From Cyanobium sp. FGCU6 (lineage in GTDB: Bacteria; Cyanobacteriota; Cyanobacteriia; PCC-6307; Cyanobiaceae), in NCBI GenBank assembly GCA_024958655.1, contig JANWUR010000008.1:1-64000 (forward strand): 64,000 nucleotides of DNA, written 5' to 3'. Position numbers and translations under genes: made by a program. A model generated the notes under the pieces. It had not been told where the DNA came from, did not search any database, and saw only the letters and a program-made list of their open reading frames with translations. Positions 24,936-33,800 of this stretch are shown here, piece after piece. Each line of letters starts with the position of its first letter. The first letter of the stretch is position 1.

Positions 24936-26535
24936 GGTAGCGCCCCTCCGAGTGGTGTAACTCAGGAGGTCCTGTGACCCTCTTCGGAGGGTGAACAGGT
25001 GCAGCCAGGGGATGACTGCCTGGAAGCTGACTGTGCAGCTCCGTTCATCCACTATGAACCCTGATCGCTGAATTGGCAACTCAGCGATCGAGGTGTTCTG
25101 TGTAGATCGAGGGAGGAGCTGGTGCGGTTCAGCTGATGGGTTCGTCTGGCTGGGCAGACAGATCACCATCGGTGAGCTCCAGGGCCTCTTCTGGTTCCGG
25201 GATTTTGGCCATGGTGGCCTCCGAGAAGAAGCGGCGGCGCTCCAGCTGCCATTCCTCCTGCTGCTCCAGCAGCTGGCTGCCCACCAGCCGGGTGATGGCG
25301 GCGTCGTTGGGGAAGATGCCGACCACGTTGGTGCGCCGCTTGATCTCCTTGTTCAGGCGCTCAAGCGGGTTGGTGCTCCAGATCTTGCGCCAGTGTTCCT
25401 GCGGGAAGTGCAGGAACGCCAGCACGTCGTCTCGGGCGGCCTCCATCACGGGCACGGCGGTGGGGAACTGCTTGCGCAGCATCTCGGTGACCCGCTGCCA
25501 GTGGGCACGCACCTGGTCGGGGGCCTGGATCACGAACACCGCTTTCATGGCAGCGGCCACCATGTCCTGGCCCGCCTTGGGCACGTGGCTGAGCAGGTTG
25601 CGCAGGAAGTGCACCCGGCACCGCTGCCAGGTGCAGCCCTGGAACATCCGCTTGATCGCTGCCGTCAGCCCCAGGTGGGCGTCTGAGATCACCAGCCGCG
25701 TGCCAGTGAGGCCGCGCTCCTTGAGCGAGCCCAGGAACTGGCGCCAGAAGCCCTCCGCCTCGCTGTCGCCCACGGCAATGCCGAGCACCTCGCGGTAGCC
25801 GAGGTCGTTGATGCCGATGGCCACCACCACAGCCCGCGACACCACCTGCATGTTGCGGCCGAGGCGGCCGTGCAGGTAGGTGGCGTCGAGGTAGACGTAG
25901 GGGAAGCGGGCATGGTCCAAAGGCCGCTGCAGAAAGGCTTTCACCTGCTCGTCCAGCCCCTGGCAGATGCGGCTCACCTCCGATTTGGAGATGCCGCTGG
26001 CCCCGCCCAGGGCCTCCACCAGGGCGTCGACCTTGCGGGTGGAGATGCCGCCGGTGTAGGCCTCCATCACCACGGCGTAGAGGGCCTTGTCGACCCGCCG
26101 GCGCGGCTCGAGCCAGTTGGGGAAGAAGCTGCCCTGCCTGAGTTTTGGGATGGCCAGGGTGAGGTCGCCCACCTGGGTGGTGAGCAGCCGATCCCGGTAG
26201 CCGTTGCGGTGGGTGGAGCGCTGATCGGGGCAGCGCTCATGGAGCTGGGCGCCAGTGAGGGCAGAAACCTCAGCCTCCAGCAGGTCCTGGAAGCCCCGGC
26301 GCACGATCTCAGGGATCAGGGCGCCAGCGGTGGTTCCCTCCATGAGCTGGCCCAGCTCGGAGGCGCCACTATGGGTGAGGGTCATGGTCTGTGTTCAGTT
26401 TGGTGGTAGTGCTCCGAACAGGGTCACAGACCGGCCCACCCATTGCCACAGCACAGATCTGAGGGAGGTGAACCGTCAGCCCCGGCTACGCCGGGGCTGA
26501 TCCTCCCGAGTTACACCACTCCATGGGACGCCGCT
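24936..26535 (-). mobile_element. IS256-family insertion sequence, 1,600 bp
   Basis: Flanked by an 8-bp direct duplication TGGGGCGG (24,928-24,935 and 26,536-26,543); the uninterrupted copy 1 has the sequence once (CTGGGGCGGTCCTCC). The terminal inverted repeats are imperfect over 34 bp, with a near-identical inner 20 bp (24,950-24,969 and 26,502-26,521, beginning GAGTGGTGTAACTC, 19 of 20 matching). It holds one transposase gene on the - strand. A perfect hairpin at 26,478-26,500 (CAGCCCCGGC/GCCGGGGCTG) lies between the right end and the transposase and may stop read-in transcription. The clean duplication indicates a fairly recent insertion. Confidence 0.9.
25129..26385 (-). CDS. IS256-family (mutator-type) transposase
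   Basis: The protein has 418 residues, full length for the family. DDE residues are visible in YVYLDATYLHGR (first Asp), LVISDAHLGLTAAI (second Asp) and IWSTNPLERLNKEIKRRTNV (Glu). The FQGCTWQRCRVHFLRNLL stretch is the hallmark C/DxxH region before the insertion domain. Frame intact, so the element may be active. Confidence 0.95.
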   Translation of the reverse strand: MTLTHSGASELGQLMEGTTAGALIPEIVRRGFQDLLEAEVSALTGAQLHERCPDQRSTHRNGYRDRLLTTQVGDLTLAIPKLRQGSFFPNWLEPRRRVDKALYAVVMEAYTGGISTRKVDALVEALGGASGISKSEVSRICQGLDEQVKAFLQRPLDHARFPYVYLDATYLHGRLGRNMQVVSRAVVVAIGINDLGYREVLGIAVGDSEAEGFWRQFLGSLKERGLTGTRLVISDAHLGLTAAIKRMFQGCTWQRCRVHFLRNLLSHVPKAGQDMVAAAMKAVFVIQAPDQVRAHWQRVTEMLRKQFPTAVPVMEAARDDVLAFLHFPQEHWRKIWSTNPLERLNKEIKRRTNVVGIFPNDAAITRLVGSQLLEQQEEWQLERRRFFSEATMAKIPEPEEALELTDGDLSAQPDEPIS

Positions 26536-26561
26536 TGGGGCGGTCCTCCGTCCCGCTCGCC

Positions 26562-26900
26562 ATGGCCGCTGGCCTCTCCTCTGATCTCCCTGCCACCCAA
26601 GTGCTGCTCGATCTCCAGCAGCGGCGGCTGCGCTGGCGGGTGCTGCTCATGCCCCGGCCGGTGGCCGCTCCCCTGGTGCTTATCGAGAAGCGCGGCAAAG
26701 ATGGGCGGTTGCTCCATCGCCGGCTTGCCCGCTGGAGTCGGCTGGAGTCCACCACCTTCCTGCACCCACGCCGGCAGGTGGCTGGTGGCCTCATCCCCCG
26801 CTGTCTGGTGGAGCGGATCGAGGCGCTGCTGCGGGGTGCTCCCTTGCCCCGCCAGCGGCGGGAGTGGGCCCAGCTCCACGGCTGCCTCGTCCGCTGGTAG
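26562..26900 (+). CDS. Small ORF b of the repeat unit
   Basis: The protein has 112 residues from ATG 26,562; the ATG at 26,523 lies inside the IS end. Pattern: TQVLLDLQQRRLRWRVLLMPRP, then LVLIEKRGKDGRLLHRRLARW, then CLVERIEALLRGAPLPRQ. A truncated copy is at 9,789. It is basic and possibly nucleic-acid binding (inference only). The IS sits just upstream and separates it from ORF a. Confidence 0.45.
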   Translation: MAAGLSSDLPATQVLLDLQQRRLRWRVLLMPRPVAAPLVLIEKRGKDGRLLHRRLARWSRLESTTFLHPRRQVAGGLIPRCLVERIEALLRGAPLPRQRREWAQLHGCLVRW

Positions 26901-27022
26901 GGGGGGCCAGGGGCCCCTTTTGGGCGGGGCTTCTGCCTGCTTTGGCGGCGGCTGGGCGGACTCCTCTGTCACCGGCGCTTCGGTTCCGCCTCAAGGCTCC
27001 GCCCAGCCCTCTCCAGTCTGCG

Positions 27023-28585
27023 CTGGGCAATCCGCCGTGGGAAATGCTGCAGCTTGACCCATGGGAGTTCTTTGCGGCGCGTGTGCCTGCGATAGCCACA
27101 GCTGCAAACATGGCAGCGAGAAACAGGCTCATCTCTCAGCTAGAAGCTGACCGCCCTGAATTATTCCGAGAGTTTCAGATCGAAAGGCATGGCGTGGATG
27201 GCTCCCAGGCATTCGTTCATGGCCCGGGCCGGTTTCCCTTCACTAGCTTTGGGCGTATCAACCTTGCGCCACTATTTGCTGAACACGCGCTGAACCTGAT
27301 TTCGGAGAGATCACGGGCTGGATTGATCTTGCCAACAGGGATCGTTACAGACTCTTTCACCCAATACTTCTGTCGGCACATCCTAGAAACCAGGCGAGTT
27401 GTAACACTTCGCGATTTCGAAAATCGAGAGGGACTATTTCCAGGCGTTCATAGAAGCTGCAAGTTTTCACTACTGACTCTAGGTGATGGAGTCGATGCGA
27501 CCGATTATGTCTTCTTCGCCACTGCAACACAGCAACTTGCCGATAATCGGCGCCATTTCGAGCTGAGCGCTGATGAAATTGCTCTTATCAATCCAAACAC
27601 GCGCACCTGCCCTGTCTTCCGAAGCCAGATGGATGCTGAGCTGACCAGGAAGATCTATGGCCGTGTTCCCGTGCTGATCGACGAAGCGTTAGCAGAGGCA
27701 GGTAATCCTTGGGGCATCAAGTTCAATCTGATGTTCATGATGAATACGGACAGCCATCTCTTCTTTGATGAGGATGGCGATGGACGTCTGCCCCTCTACG
27801 AAGCCAAGCTGATCCACCACTACGACCACCGCTGGGCAAGCTACGGAGAAGACGGTCCTGGTCGTGATGTCTCTTTTGCTGAAAAGCAAGATTCAGACTT
27901 TAAAGTGATGCCCCGCTACTGGTTTTCTATGGCTGAGGTTTCAGAACGCTTGAAACTCAAGAATTGGGATCGTCAATGGCTCATGGGTTGGCGAGTCATC
28001 GCCAGGGCAACTGATAAAAGAAGTGTCGTTGGAGGGATTTCTCCACGTGCCGGGGCTGGGAATAGCTGTCAGTTGGTACTGCCATCGTCAAGCATCAACG
28101 CGAACTTGGTTGCCGCCTTTATTGGCTCTATCAGCAGCCTTGTGTTTGATTTTGTTGCACGCCAAAAGATCGGGGGCGCAAACTTCAACTTCTTCATATC
28201 CATGCAGCTCCCCGTCCTTCCCCCCAGCACTTACAGCCAAGCCGCCATCGACTTCATCCAACCCCGCGTCCTCGAACTCACCTATACAGCCCACGACCTC
28301 AAGCCCTGGGCCGAAGACCTTGGCTTCGACGGCCCACCCTTCCACTTCGATCCCGAACGCCGAGCCCTGCTGCGGGCCGAACTCGATGCCTTCTACGCCC
28401 ACCTCTACGGGCTCACACGCGATGAGCTGCGCTACATCCTCGATCCAGCCGATGTGATGGGCCCCGATTACCCAAGCGAAACCTTCCGCGTGCTCAAGAA
28501 CAACGAGATCCGCGAGTTCGGCGAGTACCGCACCCAGCGCCTGGTTCTGGAGGCGTGGGATCGGTTGTTTGGGGGTGGTGGGTGA
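27023..28585 (+). pseudogene. DNA adenine methyltransferase (Eco57I/type IIG-like), N-terminus lost
   Basis: The frame starts inside LGNPPWEMLQLDPWEFF; NPPW is catalytic motif IV of N6-adenine methyltransferases. The upstream SAM-binding half is missing, replaced by the repeat unit. Downstream, FGRINLAPLFAEHALNLI, RAGLILPTGIVTDSFTQYF (motif VIII region) and the long C-terminal recognition-like part to stop 28,583-28,585 are intact (about 520 codons). Such methyltransferases accompany DISARM, BREX and some Druantia-like helicases, so it may be the displaced fourth gene of the left-edge operon. Its last 45 or so bases are repeated at 29,128-29,173. Confidence 0.8.
28538..28585 (+). repeat. Methyltransferase 3' tail, copy 1 (authentic end)
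   Basis: These are the last 16 codons of the methyltransferase (RLVLEAWDRLFGGGG, stop), near-identical to 29,128-29,173. The two tails flank the HicAB pair. Confidence 0.85.
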
Positions 28586-28593
28586 TGCGCCCT

Positions 28594-28818
28594 TCAGAGA
28601 CCAAGAAACTCATCCACACTCACACCAGCCTGACGCAGGATCGCTCGCAACGTTCCCTCAGGCATATCCCCTGGATGGTTGGGAATGGTGGTGTACCGAT
28701 GATCCATTGCTCGATACCAGATCTCATGCGAACCTGCAGCCTGGCGATCAAACGCGAAGCCCAGAGACTTGAGGCGCCGAACTACATCACGATAGCGAAA
28801 ACCTGACAGTCGCCCCAT
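28594..28818 (-). CDS. HicA-like toxin
   Basis: The protein has 74 residues: SGFRYRDVVRRLKSLGFAFDRQAAG, then SHEIWYRAMDHRYTTIPNHPG, then GTLRAILRQAGVSVDEFL. This is the HicA dsRBD-like fold with the catalytic His in GSHEIW. Directly preceded by hicB with no gap. It points tail-to-tail at the methyltransferase stop 9 bp away. Intact. Confidence 0.85.
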   Translation of the reverse strand: MGRLSGFRYRDVVRRLKSLGFAFDRQAAGSHEIWYRAMDHRYTTIPNHPGDMPEGTLRAILRQAGVSVDEFLGL

Positions 28819-29052
28819 TCAGCTGCCAACCACAAGAGGCATCTCGAAGCGTTCCGCGATCGGCAGTGCTTCAGACGCTTCCCCCCGTTCAGCTCTGGCC
28901 TCCAGCAGCCGTCTGGCGACATCTCGGGCGATTTCCAGGGTTTCCGTGACCGTGCGCCCCTGCGCCACCAATCCAGGGATGGCCTCGCTGGTGGCGAGAT
29001 AGTAGCCCTCAGGCAGGTGTTCCACATGCAGCGGAATCATTTGTTCAGCCAT
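28819..29052 (-). CDS. HicB-like antitoxin
   Basis: The protein has 77 residues: PLHVEHLPEGYYLATSEAIPGL, then VAQGRTVTETLEIARDVARRLL, the HicB_lk antitoxin pattern. The stop is immediately before the hicA ATG. The upstream segment (29,053-29,128) would hold the promoter and leads into the duplicated methyltransferase tail. Confidence 0.8.
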   Translation of the reverse strand: MAEQMIPLHVEHLPEGYYLATSEAIPGLVAQGRTVTETLEIARDVARRLLEARAERGEASEALPIAERFEMPLVVGS

Positions 29053-29127
29053 CAGGTCAGCTCCCGTCTAAGCCAATCTTAGGGTCAGTTTTCCTGGACA
29101 GCTGCATCCTGCTCAGGCCAGATCCCC

Positions 29128-29173
29128 GCGGCTGGTGCTGGAGGCGTGGGATCGGTTGTTTGGGGGCGGGTGA
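29128..29173 (+). repeat. Methyltransferase 3' tail, copy 2
   Basis: It encodes RLVLEAWDRLFGGG and a stop, matching the authentic end at 28,538-28,585 with few differences. No methyltransferase coding sequence precedes it. Together with the hsdS tails it shows that toxin-antitoxin pairs here are bracketed by copies of a modification gene's 3' end. Confidence 0.85.
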
Positions 29174-29204
29174 GAAGCCTGAGGCGACCTATGCTTTCCC
29201 TGAT

Positions 29205-30438
29205 ATGACGACCACGGCACCATCAACCTCAGACAGCGTCGCTAGTGAGGGAGATCCTCAGGCGATGGATCAGGCTGCAAACGAACATGCGCCCTCCAGC
29301 TTGGTTTCGCTGTCGATCAAGAACTTCGCCAACCTCCAGTCCGTCAATCTTGATTTTGGTGATCTCACCATTCTGGTGGGCCCGCAGGGCGCAGGCAAAA
29401 GCCTGGCTTTGCAATGGCTGAAACTGGGGCTTGATGGTCGCCAGATCGTTGAGATCCTCAAACAGTCTGGCTACATCACCGATAAGCCAGATGTTCTTAT
29501 CGAGCATATCTTTGGTGAGGGGATGGCAACAGCGTGGCATGCGAGCACAAAAGTGCAGGTTGATGGCATCAATATCACTCCAAAATCACTCTAAGGATTA
29601 GGTGACGGTGTTGAAAGGTTGTTTTTCATCCCAGCGCATCGTGCGCTCCTCATTTCAGATGGCTGGGCTTTGCCCTTCCAGAAAGTGCCACGGGACCACT
29701 CCAGCCGTAGCACGCCTGTTCAGTCAGAATTTGTACGATCGCTTCAGCGGCAAGGATTCAGGGGTCCTCTTCCCTGTGGAGCGGCGGCTCAAGAAAGAGA
29801 TCAGGGATCAGATTGATGCGGCTGTCTTTCATGGTGGAACGGTTGGCATCCAGGAAGATGCGCAGCACGCCAAGCGCCTGCAATTGGTTCATGGTGCCAT
29901 GCAACTGCCCTTCATGACCTGGACATCGGGGCAACGCGAATTCACTCCGCTCCTGCTTGGGCTTTACGATCTCCTACCCAGAACAAATCTGCGCAAGCAT
30001 AAAACCACTGACTGGATCGTGATTGAGGAGCCTGAAATGGGCCTCCATCCCAAAGCCATCACAGCTGTATTACTGCTTGTGCTTGATCTCCTTTGGCGCG
30101 GTTATCGCGTGGTCTTGTCCACTCACTCCCCCCATGTGCTCACTATGGTCTGGATGATGCAGCGCCTCAAGGAAGCCCAGGCAGACTACAAGCTCGTTTG
30201 CAAGGATTTTGGTGCGGATCCTGGAACGATGAAGGAAGTCGCCAAAGCTGCATTGACAAAGACTTACCGGGTGCATCTCCTCTCCTTTGATGGGTCAGGC
30301 AAAGTTTTCTCTACCAACATCTCGTCCTTGGATCCGTTCGATGACGATGAGCGCGTGGCCGAATGGGGAGGATTGACGCAATACTCGTCAGCATTTGCCG
30401 ACGCAGTGAGCAGTGCTGTGAATGCTGCTGATTCATGA
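29205..30438 (+). pseudogene. OLD/AAA_21-type ATPase with a stop codon and a frameshift
   Basis: SLSIKNFANLQSVNLDFGDLTILVG followed by PQGAGKSLALQWLKL is an SMC/OLD-like N-terminus with Walker A. A TAA at 29,592 interrupts the frame, which continues LGDGVERLFFIPAHRALLISDGW. One extra C near 29,696 then shifts into the next frame: TPAVARLFSQNLYDRFSG, DWIVIEEPEMGLHPKAIT (Walker B/signature) and YRVVLSTHSPHVL. Two independent lesions make this a pseudogene. Repaired, it would be about 410 residues. It overlaps its partner gene by 4 bp, as in two-gene ATPase defence modules of the PARIS/Gabija type, though the partner matches neither. Confidence 0.8.
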
Positions 30439-30835
30439 GAACAACTCCTCGACACACGCCTGTTCGCGACGCCTTGGTTGCGCAATCCACAATCAAAGCG
30501 CTTGTTCAGGATGGCATGGGAGCCGTCAATGACAAAGATAAAAAGTTCATTGACGCTTCCATTCGTGCTCAGTTCGCCGATAGCCTCGACACTGACGAGG
30601 CGTTCAGAGTTGGGCGCGATCAAGAGCCTCGTTGGGATTATCTGCTTGGCCATGAGAACAGAAGCCTCATCGCTGTTGAGCCCTACTCGGCCAAAACCGA
30701 TGAGATCGATGCCGTTATCAACAAAAGGATGCATTGAGGCAACATCTCTATGACCATCTACAGGATGGACAGCATATTTCCAAGTGGCTATGGGTGGCGT
30801 CGCCCAAGGGCTCTAGCCGTCAGGCTTCCGCGTAG
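30435..30835 (+). pseudogene. Partner of the ATPase, frameshifted and truncated
   Basis: It opens MRTTPRHTPVRDALVAQ and contains QEPRWDYLLGHENRSLIAVEPYSAKTDEI. After KR the frame breaks; inserting one A in the AAAA run at 30,723-30,726 restores ALRQHLYDHLQDGQHISKWLWVAS. The protein then ends abruptly in sequence that is antisense to the FGE-gene terminus, so about 20-30 C-terminal residues are probably lost. Function unknown; probably a nuclease or sensor partner of the ATPase. Confidence 0.65.
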
Positions 30836-33800
30836 CGGTAAAACCAAGAAGGGAGCCTGGGGGGAGGAGACAGCAGGGGCGAACACCGTTGCCGGTGCTG
30901 ATGTTGGCCGGGTGGTTGCTGTTCCGGTTGGCGGCGCGGCAGCTGAGAGGATCGATGAACCAGGAGCCACCGCGCAGCAGCCTCCAGTCCTTCTGGGCCG
31001 TGTCCAGGGCCTCCAGGGCCGGATCCACACCCTCCCAAGGCTGGCCATCACTGGGCCAGCCCTCACCAGTCGGATCAGGGTGCCACTGGTCGCCGCACCA
31101 CTCGAACAGCTGGCCGTGCAGCTCCGCCAGGCCCCAGCGATTCACCAGGCCAAAGAAGCCCACCGGCACCGGCCGCTGCCTGTAGTCCCCCTTGCGACCA
31201 GGGCCGTAGGTGTAACCGCCATCGAAGTTTGCCCAGGAGGCATCGAGCACGTCGCCGAAGTGGAAGGGCGTCGCCGCCCCGGCGCGGCAGGCCGCCTCCC
31301 ATTGGCCTTCGCTGGGCAGGGCGAGCTGGGGGGCCTCACCTTGGCCCCCCAAGGAGGGCCATGCGTTGTGGAGCCATTGGTTGAGGCGCTGCAGCCACTC
31401 CCTGCAGTCAAGCCAGCTCACGCTGTCCACCGGCAAACCCCCTGGCTGGGCAAAGCGCTCCCAGAGGTCGTCTGGCTTGTAGGTCCCAGGAATGAGGCTC
31501 AGGTCACGCTCCCGCCTCGGCAGCTTCGCCACCGCACGCCACTGCGCCTGGGTGATCGGGTGGCGCACCATCGCAAAACGCGCCAGTCGCACAGGGCGTT
31601 CCGCCTCCACGTTCAAAGGCCGCTGGGTCTGGGGGACCTTGCAGCCATCGCGCTGGTTGGCATACCAATCCCGGCCCTCTTCCGTTTCCGGTGAGCCGAT
31701 CTGGGCCTCGCCTCCAAGCACCACCACCAGCTCCAGCTGTTGCGGCGCCTCGCCTGCCCACTGCGGCAGTGGCAGCCGCCACACCGGCGGCGTCACCACC
31801 TCCGTGCGGATCCGCAGGCCCTCGCCCTCCTGCAGAGCGGTGAGGGTGAGCATTGGCACCCCACGTCCAGGGCCGCTGCCGAGCAAGGGGAGATACGCTT
31901 TTGCCGCCAGTTGCAGGCCCCTCGATGCCCCTTGGAGCACCGGTAAGCGCCTGTCGTGCTCCGCCCAGCCTGCCTCGCCTTCCACCAGCAGATTCAGGGC
32001 GTCGGCCCGCAGTTGCTCCTCCAGAAACCGTTCAACGCGGCCACGCAAGGCAGAGCCCTCCCCAACCGGCAGCTCCAGTGCCGCCAGCCCCAGCGCCTCC
32101 AGTGCCGCACGGCGCAGCTCCGGCGGCTGGGCGCCATCGCGGGCCAGGCCCTCCAGGGCCGTGATCCCCGTTTCCGTGCCGATCAGGCCCAGCACCACCG
32201 CGGCTTCCTGCTGCTCCACCCGCCGCTCGCTCTGGTGATCGGGGAGCAGCTCCGCCAACACCCGCGCCAGCCGCCGGCTGGCCACATCCCGTGCCGCACG
32301 GCGTTCCGAATGCTCCGGGGCCGCGGCCATCGCCGCCAGCTTGCTGATCGCATCGCGCCGTTCGCTCGCCACCGGCACCCCCAGCTCCCACATCCACTTG
32401 CGGGCCCGCTGCAGCGCCAGCCGGTAGCGCTCACCCTTCGGGTCCAAAAAGCCCAGCTGCGCCAGGCGATCGGGCATCTCCTCGGGCATCGCCAGCGCTC
32501 GTTTTCCCTGCGCCTCCATCGCCCCATCCCGCAGCGCCAGCAAAAAGCCGCGCATCCGCTCGCGCTCGGCCTCCGGTCGCGGCGTCAGTGCCGCGGCGAA
32601 CTCCTCCCACACCTCCGGGCCCCGCTCCAGCGCCTGTTCCTCCAGCCGCTCGAACTGCTCCGCCGCCGCCAGGTGATCCGCCAGCGGATCCAGGGGAAAG
32701 CGCAGACGGCCGGCCGCGGCGCCGGGCTGGAGCAGCAGCCGCAGTTCGATCAGGTAGCCCAGCAGGGCCTCGGCCTGCTCATCCCTCAACCCCAGGCCCA
32801 GCGGTTTGGCAGCCAGCAGGGCGCTGCGGGCCAGAGCATCGCTGAACTCCAGCGGTTGGAACAGCGGCTGCTCCCTCGGCCCCTGGCGGTGGCTGGCCAG
32901 GGCCACCACCCGCAGCGCCTTCTGAGCCAGCGCCTCGCTGATCTCCAGCCCCGCGCGGCGGCGCAGAGACGCATCGGCTGGGGTGTCGAGCCGCCGCACG
33001 TAGCTGAGCATCAGCTCCGGCACCGATCCGGCCAGCAACCCCTCCTCCCGGTTGGCGATCACGTCGTCGATGAACATCTGCGCCAGCAGCACCGTGATCG
33101 GCTTGTCGCCCACGATCCGTTTGAGCTGCGCCTGGGCCGGCATCAGGTCGTCGTCGCTCAGGGCGTCCCCCTGGCCCTTGCGGCGAAGGTAATCGAGGAA
33201 AAAGGCCTGCAGCCGTTCCACCGCGATCCGCTGCGGCACGATCCGGCTCAAGGGGCGCTCCTTGAACCCGTCGTCGTCACTGCGGCTGGTCACCACCACC
33301 AGCCCCGGCGGCAGGGCCGCCAGCAGGTGCTCCCGGGCGGCGGGCGTGAGCTCCGAGAGGTGATCCACGATCGGGATCAGCCGCTTGGCCGCCAGCAGGG
33401 CTTTGATCAGCTCGGGTGGCAGCTCGTCGCCTCCCCCGGCCCCGCCGAGCTGGCTCCCCAGCCAACTGCGCACCCGATCCGCCACGCTCTCCCCTTGGCC
33501 GAGAGCCGTTTCGATCAGCACCGGCAACCGCACCACCTCGCCCGGCTGTCCCGCCAGCCACCAGCGGGCGATGGCAAACGCCAGGCTCGTCTTGCCCGCC
33601 CCGCCGTCGCCGCTGAGCAGCAGCACCTGGCTGCCCCCTGCCGCCAGCAGGGGCTCCAGATCCTTGGGGCTCAGTAGCCGTGGGCCCTCAGCAGCCAAGG
33701 CGCCCGCTGGGGTGAGGCAGACATCCAGGGGCACGTGCACCTGGCGGTTCTGCACGGATGGCAGGCCCAGGAAGGCATCGGTGAGCTGGCCTTGGTGGCG

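Larger units (their letters stand above)
24367..27020 (+). repeat. Repeat unit, copy 2, interrupted by an IS256-family element
   Basis: This is the second copy of the unit at 9,228. It is bounded by direct repeats of about 28 bp (AAGcCGCTCCGCC followed by CCCTCTCCAGTCTG) at 24,367-24,395 and 26,993-27,020. It carries two small ORFs (24,465 and 26,562) and is split by the IS at 24,936-26,535. The right-hand direct repeat abuts the NPPW motif of the truncated methyltransferase. Confidence 0.75.

Noticed and set aside
9228-27020. Composite transposon formed by the two repeat-unit copies
   Set aside because: The units encode no transposase and no target duplication was found outside them; the IS256 element is present only in the right copy.
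30435-30737. The ATPase partner taken as an intact 100-residue protein
   Set aside because: The next frame continues with coherent protein sequence (ALRQHLYDHLQDGQHISKWL), so the stop results from a one-base loss.
32000-33700. 573-codon + strand ORF within the NTPase/FGE gene
   Set aside because: Antisense of the DUF4062-NTPase-FGE gene; Gln/His/Arg-rich, no domain signature.
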